Below are positions 53,142-64,000 of a DNA stretch of 64,000 nt, piece after piece. Below the pieces are notes generated by a model. That model saw only the letters and a list, made by a program, of their open reading frames with translations, was not told where the DNA came from and made no database searches. Numbering within the stretch: the first letter of the stretch is position 1; every line of letters starts with the position of its first letter. The stretch is from the NCBI RefSeq assembly GCF_907165205.1, contig NC_058193.1, forward strand, positions 13,127,544 through 13,191,543, read 5' to 3'. The position numbers were made by a program, and so were the translations under genes. Source of the stretch: Coccinella septempunctata. Its lineage: Eukaryota > Arthropoda > Insecta > Coleoptera > Coccinellidae.

Positions 53142-53812
53142 TTTATTATTATTATTACACTACAATAAGAGTGGAGGTTTAACCTATGCACTCAATACAG
53201 AACTAATATATACAATGTATGCTAGAAAGTAGATGAATTTAAGCACTTCGCCATCGGTCGTACATGTTCTTGAACCTGTTGACTGTATCAGCATTCACCA
53301 CTTCATTCGGGAGACGATTCCAAACGTCGAAAATTCTATTAGGTAGGAAGTTCATCCGGCAGGTGGTTTTAAACGATTCCTTGGCAAGTTTGAAACTATG
53401 TCCGCGAAGATGGTTCGTATTTAAAGGGAATAAATGTTCAAGGTCTACACCAAAGAATCCATGCGTAGCCCTAAAAGCCACTATCATGTCACTCCTGGCA
53501 CGCCGGTCCTCGAATCTTGTCAGGTCAAACAATCTCATTCTTGCCTCGTAGCTTGGTCGAGAGAACCAGGAAAACGGGATTCTTGTGCACCATCTCTGGA
53601 TAGACTCAAGAAGCTTTAAGTCAGATTTGAGAGCTACCCACCAAACTGGCCCAGCGTACTCTAGAATAGGCCTCACGTAGGTTGTGTACAGCAATTTGGC
53701 AGTCTGTATACTACAACCCCTGAAAGACCGTTGAATGAGGAAGGCGGCCTTCTTGGCTCTACTACAAGCCTCAGTTATTTATTAAAAGAAAACAAATTTT
53801 CACAGTATCTCA
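53142..53812 (-). mobile_element. Nested 5'-truncated CR1-like LINE, right arm
   Basis: Mirror of 31800-32470. The minus-strand frame 53694-53239 encodes the same LINE RT C-terminus with a Gln-to-Lys difference (SDLKLLESIQ). The tail repeat is at about 53142-53158. Confidence 0.8.
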
Positions 53813-54011
53813 GCTATTAGAACAGTTTATTTCACAAATGTCTGGAGCATTTTGGAATATTCATCTATAGTTTGGTCACCCCATTATGAAGTACACGAGA
53901 ACACTATTGAACGTGTTCAGCGTAAGTTTTTAAAATGGATTGCCTACAAAATGGACATCTGTAAAGAATCCATGAATTATGATTTTTTATATAATTCCCT
54001 ATCAATGAGAA

Positions 54012-54484
54012 CACTGTCCATTAGAAGAAAAAATTTTGATATTATGTCTGTTTACAAACCATCTTTTCGCTTCATTCAATAAAAATCGGCCAATCCTTGC
54101 CAAGGTTTGAACATCAGACCACCCTACTTCATGCTTAATAGTCTCAACATAACTCACCCATTTATTCGATTCATTAATTTCGGGTTTGAAATACGGTAAA
54201 TCTACCTGTTCACCAGATCTCTGCGATTGTAGAACTTTGACTAACTCCGCCAGTAAGCTTTGAGTCGAATCGCCATCCGATGATGCCATTTTTTTTTACT
54301 TCTCTTGTAAACACACAGTCCAGGATAAAATTTCAGGATACGACGTAATAACCACTCAGTATTAGTAAATGTCCATAAAAGCTCGAAAGCAGTCTTAGTA
54401 ATTATCGTTTTTGTACCAATACAACAACACAAGTCACAAAATAACAGTTCACTATGAACGATAGGCACAATCCCACTTCTGATG
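54012..54484 (-). pseudogene. LTR-retrotransposon Gag fragment, right arm
   Basis: Mirror of 31128-31601. ATG at 54289 (minus strand); the peptide is identical to the left copy over its readable length. Broken at the junction with the CR1-like LINE. Confidence 0.5.
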
Positions 54485-54857
54485 TTAGAAATGAAACTCA
54501 AGAATTCCAAACTTAATCATTTATTTTCGTGAACACAAGAAATATCGAGCGGCTTGTACATCCGAGCACGAAGGGATCTTCAAATCGAATTGCCTGAGTA
54601 CCACAGCTTCAAATCTCGGCTGTCGTATATGTTTACGTTTACTCAGCGCTTATCCCCTTTGACCAGCAGCGGCTCACCATATTCGTGTATTCGATTTCTT
54701 ACAATAGATTACTGTTTATTCACAAATGCGAACTGAATTCCGAAACACAAAATCTTAACTTGTCGGCTATTAGCAACTTAAATTTGATTTTCCATAGCCA
54801 CCCGCAGTGGCGTAAGTATACCATCTGGGTGTTGGAATATATACCCAGTACATAAAA
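54485..54857 (-). repeat. LTR-like sequence, right arm
   Basis: Mirror of 30755-31127, upstream of the gag fragment in its orientation. Its outer boundary is not resolved. Confidence 0.45.
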
Positions 54858-56739
54858 TTGTGTTCTATGTGCACCATGCGCAGTACAGTAATAAAATCTG
54901 CTAAATTTAGCTCCTACAGTTCAGTTATTGAGAAATCGGATAACAAAAGTAAAGCACTGTGGAGTATAGTCAACTCATTCACTAGTGGGAAAAAACGATC
55001 TTATGACCCAGTAGTTGTTAGGGTGGATGGAGTGAACTATGACAGTCCTTCAGAGCTGGTCAGTAAGTTTGCCGATCACTTCACCACAATGGCTAAAGCA
55101 AAATTGAAGAATAGTTATGGTGATCACCTGTCTGTTTCCTGCACCACTGCACCGTTAATTGAAAATACCTTCTTTTTTTACCCAGTAACTAAATTTGATG
55201 TCTTGGAATCAATCAAGAATTTAAAAAACAAGCAATGCATAGGATTAAATTATATCTCAACTAAGGTTGTAAAATCCATTGCTGAGGTGATAGGTGATCA
55301 CCTGGCTCATATCGTCAATTTTTCAATATCGACTGGTAGATTTCCCAATGCCCATTGTAATACCGATACATAAAGGAGGCAACCTGGATGAAATCACTAA
55401 CTATCGTCCTATTTCTAAGATCGTTTGAGAAAATAGTTTTTGCTAGAATGTCGAAATACCTAAATAAGTTTAAAATACTGAGTCCAGCTCAGCATGGCTT
55501 CAGGAGTGGCCGGTCAACGCTGACGGCTGCGCTTAGTTTCATAGAATCCGTGTACCAGGGTATGGATAGCAACTCACATGTTGCAGGTCTGTTTTTTGAC
55601 ACACTATCGTTTGAATTTATTTTAACTAAATGCTACAGCCTAGGGTACAGGGGAATATTTCTTGACTGGTTGCGTAGCTACCTCAATCAAAGATATATGC
55701 GTGTTAGAGTTGGTTCCACCTATTCGGAAAAGTTCCCTATTGATTGTGGAGTTCCCCAGGGCTCCGTCCTGGGACCACTATTATTTTTATTGTTCATTAA
55801 TGATTTGCCTATTCACATGTCCCTTTTTTTGCTGGTTCTATTTGCCGACCACACATCGGTAGTTGTTTTGGCACGGAGTAGGGAGGAGCTTCGCCAGGCT
55901 TGCGAGGCAATTATAGGTCAGTTCGTTTGTTGGTGCCGGGCAAACAGAGTTGTGGTAAATGTGAACAAGACAGTCTGTATCTACTTCGGGTCGAGAAATG
56001 GTCCTGATGACACTTTAATAATGCGCCATTCTAATACAGTGATAACATCTACTGCCAGTACTAAATTTTTGGGTGTATATATGGATAGGAAAATGAGCTG
56101 GTCTGCACATGTTGATATGCTCTGCAAGAATCTAAATTCTTCATTTTATGCAATCAATAGAGTAAGGGATACGCTACCCCTCAGTTCGTTAATTCAAGTT
56201 TATTATAGCCTTGTTTTCAGTCACCTTTCCTATAATATCATAATCTGGGGTAGCTGTGTTGATTTCAACAGAGCTTTCGTCGCTCAGAAACGTATTATAC
56301 GCAGAATTTTCAATTTGTCTGCACGCACATCCTGTCGACCAACTTTCATTCCACATAACTTATAATACTATCATTGCCATGTATTTACATATTCAGATAT
56401 ATTTGCTCTATGCTAAAGAAAATAATAATGAATGGACCAAATTATCTGATTACCATGATTATTACACTGGAAATCAAGATATTTTACTTTCACCGAAGCA
56501 TAATACTCGTAAGTTTGAGAACTGTCCTTTGTATCAGAGTATCAAAATGTACAACTGCCTGCCTAAAACTTTGAAGTCCCTCAGTTTTACACCATTCAAA
56601 ATAAAAGTCAAGAACATACTGCTATCCAAATTATTCTGTTGTAGAATTTTATCAGGATTGTCCTATAATTGTTAATGAGGATTGAATAATTTGTACAATG
56701 ACTTGTCCTATACACTGTGTTGTCTACAGGATCAATAAA
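54858..56739 (+). pseudogene. CR1-like LINE with FADH in place of FADD, right arm
   Basis: Mirror of 28873-30754: frames 54858-55373, 55388-56365 and 56256-56675. It shares the degraded catalytic motif (FADH) and frame breaks with the left copy. A Lys-to-Asn difference (GVNYDS against GVKYDS) is private. The 3' end GGATCAATAAA abuts R4 copy E. Confidence 0.88.
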
Positions 56740-57582
56740 TTATTATGACTTTAGCCTTGCGGCTTTCACACTCCTCTCCAGAGGAAAATTCACTTATCCC
56801 AGATATATCAGATATCAAAAGGATTAAGCTCTGTTGGAGCCCTTTCCAGGTTTTCGGGCTCGTGGTGGTGATTGGGTCCGGGTCGCTCCTCGGCTTCCTG
56901 CTGTAGGTTGGATTCCTGCTCCACCCGCACTTCCTGTCGGAGCAGACGGTGTTCCTCTGCATTCCCCATGTACTTGCGTACAGTTCTCGCCGTTCCGAGC
57001 AGTACCGCCTTCTGCATGACTCTATAGATATTTTCGTCCAACTGAAGTTTCCTAAAGTTCTCTAGTAGTTTCTTCGGTATCAGGCCTGTAGATGAAATGA
57101 CAATAGGGATGGTCTTGATATCTTCAGCTTCCACTGTCTTCTGGTCTGTTCCTCGAGATTTCTGTATTTTGAAATTTTTTCAGTGTGCCTATCTAGAAGA
57201 TTGGTATTATTTGGAACTGCTACGTCGATGAATAGTGCTCTGTCCTCATCCTTATTGAGCAATATGAGGTCTGGTCTATTGTGGGTTATTTTTCCGTCTG
57301 TGAGAACCGTGCGATCCCAGTAGAGCTTTTGTTCGTTTTCCAGCACAGCATCCGGATGGTAATTGTAATAAGGAACCTTTTTCGAAGTTAGAAGTTGGTG
57401 TTTTAGTGCCAATTCTTGGTGAAGAATCTTGGCAACGGCATCATGTCTATTTTTGTACTCCGTGCCTGCGAACTTCTGACATCCCCCGGTGATGTGCTGG
57501 ATAGTTTCATGTATCGCACAGCCATAACGACAGCTATCATCCGCCACTGAGGCATTCTTGGCGATATATTTCATGTAGTTAT
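56740..57582 (-). pseudogene. R4/Dong-type 3' fragment (copy E), right arm
   Basis: Mirror of 28030-28872, including the same 1-base frameshift (now near 57122). It has LLGTARTV where the left has LLRTARTV. Confidence 0.87.
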
Positions 57583-57585
57583 TAT

Positions 57586-58348
57586 GACTTTAGCCTTGCG
57601 GCTTTCACACTCCTCTCCAGAGGAAAATTCACTTATCCCAGATATCTCAGATATCAAAAGGATTAAGCTCTGTTGGAGCCCTTTCCAGGTTTTCGGGCTC
57701 GTGGTGGTGGTCGGGTCCGGGTCGCTCCTCGCCTCCCTGCTGTAGGTTGGATTCCTGCTCCACCCGCACTTCCTGTCGGAGCAGACGGTGTTCCTCTGCA
57801 TTCCCCATGTACTTGCGTACAGTTCTCGCCGTTCCGAGCAGTACCGCTTTCTGCATGACTCTATAGATATTTTCGTCCAACTGAAGTTTCCTCAAGTTTT
57901 CTAGTAGTTTCTTCGGTATCAGGCCTGTAGATGAAATGACAATAGGGATGGTCTTGATATCTTTCAGCTTCCACTGTCTTCTGGTTTGTTCCTCGAGATC
58001 TCTGTATTTTGAAATTTTTTCAGTGTGCCTATCTAGAAGATTGGTATTATTTGGAATTGCCACGTCTATGAATAGTGCTCTGTCCTCATCCTTATTGAGC
58101 AATATGAGGTCTGGTCTATTGTGGGTTATTTTTCGGTCTGTGAGAACCGTGCGATCCCAGTAGAGCTTGTGATGTTCGTTTTCCAGCACAGCATCCGGAT
58201 GGTAATTGTAATAAGGCACCTTTTTCGAAGCTAGAAGTTGGTGTTTTAGTGCCAATTCTTGGTGAAGAATCTTGGCAACAGCATCATGTCTATTTTTGTA
58301 CTCCGTGCCCGCGAACTTCTGACATCCGCCGGTGATGTGCTGGATAGT
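57586..58348 (-). pseudogene. R4/Dong-type 3' fragment (copy D), right arm
   Basis: Mirror of 27264-28026; frame 58255-57647 encodes the same endonuclease domain. It lies head to tail with copy E and against a TTA run on its 5' side. Confidence 0.87.
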
Positions 58349-58371
58349 TATTATTATTATTATTATTATAT
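58349..58371. repeat. (TTA)n microsatellite, right arm
   Basis: Mirror of 27241-27263; target context of copy D. Confidence 0.85.
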
Positions 58372-58372
58372 A

Positions 58373-58588
58373 TGTATGCTCTGTGCACGAGTCATTCTAA
58401 ACGATACTCTCTCTCTTCTCTCTCGACCGTTGCCAGAGTAAGTTCGTTGTTATACATTGTTCCATCTTTGTAGTGTTATTCAGTACTTATATTCACAGCA
58501 CAGTTATTTCTGTTGATATATTAATAAAGACTCTGAAATAAGAACAAGGTGCATTATGTCTTATTTTATAATACTAGGGCCCGTGACA
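58373..58588 (+). repeat. Solo-LTR-like sequence, right arm
   Basis: Mirror of 27024-27239: TGTATGCTCTGTG...CCCGTGACA with an AATAAA signal near 58524. The same reservations apply. Confidence 0.35.
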
Positions 58589-59676
58589 AATTCTTTTGAT
58601 GGGGCCTTATCAGTATAATCGTCACGTTTTACTTAGTTTAATTTGAATAAACCACTCAAGTCATTATCCAGCACTAATAGCAATTGTATTTTCCAGATTT
58701 TGTACATTTATATTCATTCACAATCACCAGTGGGTAGGTATAAGGTGGATGCGCCTAAAAAGAGCCCGTTCCAAATAAAGTCCATCTTTTCAAAATTGCC
58801 GCACTTAATACTTAAAATGAAACTGATGCTATCTGGACCCTCCCCACTCACCAACCAAAAAAGTGCATCGACTTTCATTGTATTCGCGCTGGTCATTTTT
58901 TGAGTAGCTCTGTATGTTGCCTCAGGGTCACTCGACGAGACCATATCTATAAAATATCTTCTTTCTGTTTTGCGTGGTTTTAGTAATTGTGCAGTAATTC
59001 TACAATAACAGTGTTAAAACACTGTGGAAGCGTGGATTGACGGATTAAGACACCAAAATTATTGATTCTTTATTTTGATTTTGTTTGATTCGCCCAGGAC
59101 CTACCTAAGTACCAAACAAGGTCCACTTTATCGTCTCCAAATAAGAGCCGGCCCTTATTGAGGGTAGGAAGTTCTGAACAGAACCATTTGAACGCTTCTG
59201 AACAAAATTCTCATGCATAAATGCATTAATATAATTTATTAAATTTATGTTCATAACTATGTTGAACACAAAATATATCATTATAAACTTATACTTTTCA
59301 GTCTAAATCTGCAGTGGTTGCTATGTTTGTGATTTTCAAACACTCAATAAGGTCCAAGGTCCAGACTATGCTTCGAAAAGTGCAATACCTAATAAGGTCC
59401 AAGGACAAAGACTGAAAAAATGACTAATTTGAAACATTTGCGATTTTTTTTTACTAACGCTGATGAACATCATCATGAAACTATAATTCGTTTCATTTAT
59501 ATCTAGAAAATAGATAAGTTTCCTATATACATTTCCTAAGGCTTTATAAGATCCACGATACTAACGTCCAGTTTCAAGTTCGAATTTAAAGTCACTTCAA
59601 GCTAAAAGCTTTCTTTACTGTCATTTGTACGACCGGTTTCATAATCAAACCTGAAGTCACTTTAATTTTAAAGCTT
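58589..59676. other. Unassigned stretch and hairpin-repeat remainder, right arm
   Basis: Mirror of 25936-27023. No coding frame recognised. Confidence 0.35.
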
Positions 59677-59681
59677 CCTTT

Positions 59682-59876
59682 TGTTGTAATGCAGTTTTGC
59701 AGTGTGTGTTATATGGTGGACAAAAGGAGAAAGTAACAGATACGCACAGCTTCAAGTCTCGACAAGTACTGCTTTATTTCTAGCACAGAACGACAGAACA
59801 ATACATAGCATGCGCTGACAGAGAGCGCTGTTGCCAGCAACCGCCAAATTCAAATGTCTTGATGTACTTTACAACA
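59682..59876 (-). repeat. Copia 3' LTR, right arm
   Basis: 195 bp, preceded in element orientation by the tract GTAGTGGGGG. Confidence 0.92.
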
Positions 59877-59882
59877 CCCCCA

Positions 59883-62864
59883 CTACATCAATACAGACAT
59901 ATTCATATCTTTAATACATCTATTATGTTTATCAACAGCTAAACTTTTAGTAAATATGTCAGCTGTCATCTCATCAGTAGATAAATACAATAACTTGATT
60001 TGATTATTTGATACAGCATCTCTGACAAAATGATGACGTATATCTATATGCTTGGTGCGCTTACGGTAGACTGGATTATTTGCCAATGCCTGAGCTCCCA
60101 AATTATCATTAAACAAAATCACACATTTCATCTGACCAGTAATTTCAAAATTCAAATTCTGTAAATAAATTGCTTCTTTGGTCACTCCAGCCATCGCCAC
60201 ATACTCAGCCTCTTTACTAGAAAGTGCTACACTTCTTTGCTTCCTGCTTTCCCAGGATATAGGACCATTCGACATTTTGAATACAAAACCTGTATAAGAT
60301 TTTCGATCTTGTTTATCATTACCCCAGTCTGCATCAACGAAACCCTGTAGAACTTCTTCTGACTCCGTGAACATTAAACAAAAATCTGTATTCAACTTCA
60401 AATATCTAAGAATACGCTTAGCACATTTCCAATGCTACAAAGTGTGATTACTGTTGAACTGACTCAGAAAACTAACAGAATAGGCTATGTCTGGTCTCGT
60501 CAATACAGCCAGATACATCAATGAACCAATTAATTCCTGATATGGCACATCTTTACAACATTCCTTGTTAGGATCAAATTCCAAATTAGTCTCTAAAGGA
60601 GTTTTTATTGGTTTACAATCAATCATTTCAAACTTTTCCAAGATCTTCAGAATATAACTTCTTTGATCAATAGTTATGGTGTTCATTTCAAAATTTATAG
60701 ATATGTTTATACCCAAACATTGCCTAGCCTCTCCTAAATTCTTTAATGAAAAATAATTTTTACTTAAATTTTCAATCAAAATAATTTCTTCTGAATTATC
60801 ATTCGTGAAAACAAAGATGTCATCAACATACAATGCGATAACCGTTAATTTATCTTGATTAGATTTCATATAAATACATTGTTCAACAATTGAACGTTTG
60901 TGGCCAATATCAGTTAAAACTTTGTTAACCTTCAGGTTCCAGGCACGAGATGCTTGTCTCAAGCCATAAATTGCTTTATTTAATTTACATAACTTATTAT
61001 TCGAAACCTTGAAACCTTCTGGTTGTTTCATGAAGATTAACTCCTTCAATTCACCATTTAAAAAAGCAGTCATCACATCCAAGTGAACAATTTTTAAATG
61101 CAATTGCACGGACAATGCAATTAGGAATCTAAAACTAGAATGTCTCACAACCGGTGAATACGTTTCATCATAGTCGATACCTCGTTTTTGTACGAACCCG
61201 CGAGCCACAAGCCTTGCTCTGTACCGAACTGAACCATCACTGTTAAGCTTTTTCCTAAACACCCACATTGAGTCCACAACACTGGCACCTTCTGGAACTT
61301 CTGCAATTTCCCAGGCGTTGTTGCGAACGAACGAATCATATTCTTCCTTCATCGCTGCCTTCCACTGCTCCTCGTCCCATCTTGATAAAGCCTCCTCAAC
61401 AGTGACTGGATCCTCACTAAATTTGACATATTCTTGATCTCCCTCTGAAGCACACATATAGACTATGTGATCTTCAAATGTCTTGACCTTTGGCACTCTC
61501 TTGGATCTTCTTACTTCTTGAGTTGCCTCAGTATCTTGGACAGGAAGCCCTGGTGAATACTCTTCATCGGAGCTTTTGTCCTGGTCATCATCTCTGTAAA
61601 AATCACATTCATTAGAAATTGATGTTTCACCTTCATTCGTGGCTTCTTCTTCTGCCCCCACTGAAGATGGGTTTAGAGTAATTATCACATCTTCTTCCTC
61701 TTCTTCCATGATTACTACGTCTCTACTGGTGCTCACAACATTAGTTGCCGGATCGTAGACTCGATATCCCTTTGTCTTCTCACCAAAGCCTAGTAGAATC
61801 ATTTCAACAGATTTCTTCTGCCATTTTTTTCTTTTTTCTTTCGGGACATGCACTATTACTCGGCTTCCAAATATTCTAACATTACTTACATCCGGCTTTC
61901 TGCCAAACCACATTTCATATGGTGTTCTATTTTCCAAACTTGACATTGCTGATCTATTCTTCAAATAAGCTGCAGTGTTCACTGCTTCAGCCCAAAATTT
62001 TGTATCTAATTTTGCGTCAAAAAGAAGACATTTCGCTTTTTCAACTAGCGAACGATTTGTCCTTTCCGCTACTCCATTCTGCTGCGGAGTGTAAGCGTTA
62101 GTAGTTTGATGGATAATGCCATTATCCAGAAGATAATTCTCAACCTCTTGGCTGCAGAATTCTCCGCCATTATTCGATCTCAAAATTTTCACTGTGGTGT
62201 GTTTTTGGTTTTCCACTAATTCTTTGAACTGTCTAAGATATTTAAAGACTTCTGATTTACTTTTCAGAAAATAAATAAATATCATTCTAGATCTAGAGTA
62301 ATCATCAACAAACAGAAGAAAATATCTGGAACCTCCGAGAGATACATTCTCCATGGGTCCACAAACGTCAGCATGTACAATCTCCAAAACTGACTTTGCT
62401 CTGGTTCCTCTGTTTGGAAATTTTTCTCTCGACTGTTTACCCTCACAGCACGTTACGCATTGTTAAGAAAAATCCTTCTTAGACGAAAAATTCATTCCTT
62501 TTACTGCCCCAGCTTCCATCTTGCACAAATCCTGATGGTTTAAATGACCAAATCTTCTGTGCCAAGTTCTGCTGCTACTGGCTGTCGATAAGAAACACTG
62601 TTCTGTCTTCTTCAAGTTTAGTCTGTATACATTGTTTAACAGTGAAGCAACACCAACTAGCTGTTTATATTTGTTGAATATTTTACAAACATCCTGTTCA
62701 AATTTCACTGTGTTTCCATTTCTTATGAGTTGACTCACAGAGAGTAGATTCGTCTTCAACTCTGGAATAAATAAAACATTGGTGATTGTTACTGGATGCT
62801 CCTCATCACCAACCATAGTAGTAATATTAATATTACCGGAACACTTTGACATTGACATTGACAT
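59883..62864 (-). pseudogene. pol: Copia Pol, right arm
   Basis: Same domains as the left copy. The integrase-RT frame is longer here (62387-60435, 650 codons) because the codon that is TGA at left 23701-23703 is TGG (the Trp in EMWFGRKP). It includes HADVCGPM, NNGGEFCS, PQQNGVAERTNR, the RT with YVDD and the start of RNase H; RNase H continues at 60401-59883 after a TAG. The protease active site and zinc knuckle are absent as on the left. DYDETYSP here reads DYNETYSP on the left. Confidence 0.88.
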
Positions 62865-62903
62865 TGTTGACAGACGCGACTTTTGAACTTCGAGATATGT
62901 CTT

Positions 62904-63515
62904 TCACAGAACTGTCACGGTTGCATCCTTTATTACCGACGTAACCGGTTTTCCGACTTGCGAAAGTCCGGTATTACCGACCGATTCCGGTTCCGAATCG
63001 AGCAACTTCCTTTTAATGGCGTCCACTGATAAATCCATCCGACTATGTTAGATGGCCATAATCATCGGTGAATACTTGTCTGGCAAACCTGCCAATAGCA
63101 ATGAACCAATCCATTTTTCATCGATCTCAAATCCTGTTCCTTTCAATTTCTGGGCTGTCTCGATCAACTGGGTGACGTAGGCTTCCATGGAGTCGGAATT
63201 ATCCAGCTTGATGGAAACTAGCAAGCGTAATAATCCAATTTTTCTTGTAAATCCAGAGTCATCGAATAATTTTTGAAGATTGAGCCATAGTTCCTTTGTT
63301 GTCTTAGCCTCCTTGATATGAACATATAATGAAGAATCGATTGTTAAAACCAGCTTAGCCATGGCTTTTCCATCTTTAACTGTGTCCGTTACGGTGCCAT
63401 CTATACATCCTTGCAGTTCGTCTAGTACAAGAACGTTTCTAACTGCGAAAGACCATTCCGTATAGTTTTCTCGACCTCTCAAACGTGGAACACTAGATAG
63501 AAAGTTAACTGCAAT
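62904..63515 (-). pseudogene. gag: Copia Gag without start codon, right arm
   Basis: Mirror of 22097-22708. The initiator ATG of the left copy is ATT here, and a TAA at 63048-63050 replaces the GAA that follows MAI on the left. Both are private to this arm. The peptide upstream is otherwise the same apart from KLDNSDS/KLNNSDS. Confidence 0.85.
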
Positions 63516-63576
63516 CGTTAATCTTAAATTTCTCTTCGTCGCCACTTAAACACGTGAGCAATCTGGGCGCATAACC

Positions 63577-63771
63577 TGTTGTAATGCAGTTTTGCAGTGT
63601 GTGTTAAATGGTGGACAAAAGGAGAAAGTAACAGATACGCACAGCTTCAAGTCTCGACAAGTACTGCTTTATTTATAGCACAGAACGACAGAACAATACA
63701 TAGCATGCGCTGACAGAGAGCGCTGTTGCCAGCAACCGCCCAATTCAAATGTCTTGATGTACTTTACAACA
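63577..63771 (-). repeat. Copia 5' LTR, right arm
   Basis: 195 bp; the primer-binding site lies just inside it at about 63562-63576. Confidence 0.92.
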
Positions 63772-63784
63772 CCTTTAACCCTAC

Positions 63785-63916
63785 TAACGTCCAGTTTCAT
63801 AATCCAATTCGAAGACACTTTAAGCTTAAAGCTTGCTTCACTGTCATTATTCAGTAGAGTTAAAGGAAGCTTCAAAATTAAATGAACTTTTTGTTTGATT
63901 ATGAAACTGGACGTTA
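63785..63916. repeat. MITE-like hairpin, right arm
   Basis: Mirror of 21696-21827 with the same 20-bp perfect inverted ends. The palindromic match continues to the window edge at 64000. Confidence 0.7.
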
Positions 63917-64000
63917 AAATGACAGCAAAGGAAGCAAAGCGACATTAGGTTGGATTAGGAAACCGGCCGTAATTTATATGAATTTCCGTTTCATAATTCG

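Larger units (their letters stand above)
49748..54082 (+). pseudogene. CR1-like LINE with PHD-like ORF1, right arm
   Basis: The same element as 47443-45542 plus 33959-31570, here without the gypsy insertion, so its layout is easier to read. ORF1 is 49752-50636 with one in-frame TGA at 49974-49976 (PHD-like N-terminus, basic Pro-rich C-terminus). ORF2 starts about 50671: endonuclease (NVRGLRTKL; GDFNLPE; HHPALCF to about 51466), linker (FWRFVNDSKVNKGFPN), RT fingers 52193-52525, palm 52653-53168 with FADD, and C-terminus 53852-54082. Interrupted by inserts at 52121-52192 and 53142-53812. A private stop (TGA near 50731) and private substitutions separate it from the left arm. About 3.6 kb of LINE sequence without inserts. 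Confidence 0.87.
59682..63771 (-). mobile_element. Ty1/copia retrotransposon, right-arm copy, defective
   Basis: Mirror of 21841-25930 with the same LTR ends and the same 5-bp duplication (CCTTT at 59677-59681 and 63772-63776). It shares the nucleocapsid/protease deletion and two stops with the left copy, but has different private mutations. Confidence 0.93.
21612..64000. repeat. Giant near-perfect inverted repeat (palindrome), centre near 48596
   Basis: All features from 21612 to 48571 recur in reverse order and orientation from 48630 to the window end. Near the centre x pairs with 97191-x. Outside the left-arm gypsy insertion x pairs with 85612-x; the offset change equals the 11582-bp element plus target duplication, with a further 3 bp from a microsatellite. 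The arms are about 15.4 kb without the insertion and run off the right edge. Differences noticed are sparse single bases (for example TGA at 23701-23703 against TGG on the right) plus that insertion. It may be a true palindrome or a head-to-head joining of haplotypes in assembly. Confidence 0.95.

Noticed and set aside
21612..64000. Palindrome as a plain fold-back sequencing read
   Set aside because: A fold-back copy would have the same content in both arms. The arms differ by private stops, a microsatellite unit and an 11.6-kb insertion. A haplotype join remains possible and is kept in the findings.

Overview
The window is eukaryotic DNA, most likely from an arthropod and probably an insect. 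It holds no recognisable single-copy host gene, rRNA, tRNA or CRISPR array. Nearly everything I can identify is transposable-element sequence: Penelope-like elements with GIY-YIG domains, R4/Dong-type LINEs, CR1/Jockey-type LINEs, a single-ORF APE-type LINE, Ty1/copia and Ty3/gypsy elements, a hAT remnant and small hairpin repeats. The insect assignment is inference from this mix, AT-rich composition and (TAA)n target use; no species can be named.

Layout. 1-8645 is a mosaic: R4-like and CR1-like 3' fragments, then Penelope-like sequence whose reverse transcriptase is split by an apparently full-length minus-strand LINE with an intact 1079-codon ORF (4532-7771). 8648-16678 is a head-to-tail array of three minus-strand R4/Dong copies ending in a TAA repeat. 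16679-21611 holds a hAT remnant and an inverted-repeat element containing a Jockey-like LINE with an exact 11-bp target duplication. From about 21612 to the window end lies one huge inverted repeat centred near 48596. Position x on the left pairs with 97191-x near the centre, and with 85612-x beyond a one-sided insertion. Each arm carries, from outside in: a hairpin repeat, a defective copia element, an LTR-like piece, two R4 3' fragments, a CR1-like LINE, a gag fragment of another LTR element, a second CR1-like LINE with a PHD-like ORF1, and an LTR-like block with 108-bp tandem repeats at the centre.

The most interesting object is the insertion present only in the left arm: a Ty3/gypsy-type retrotransposon (33960-45537) with 1391-bp LTRs that match wherever compared, a 4-bp AGTT target duplication and an intact empty site in the right arm. 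Besides gag (broken by one frame change) and a full pol, it carries in the usual env position an intact, apparently catalytically complete protein kinase (41220-42299). This is followed by an ORF with a second zinc-knuckle pair that resembles the element's own nucleocapsid (42438-43211). Splice-donor-like sites in the leader and acceptor-like sites before both genes suggest env-style spliced mRNAs. The LTR also holds three consecutive hairpins with an invariant 27-nt apical segment and covarying stems.

How the parts work together: gag and pol would supply particle, protease, RT/RNase H and integrase. The kinase and extra zinc-knuckle protein look like an accessory module whose substrates are unknown. 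The inverted repeat may be a real palindrome or two haplotypes joined head to head in assembly; the sequence alone cannot decide.
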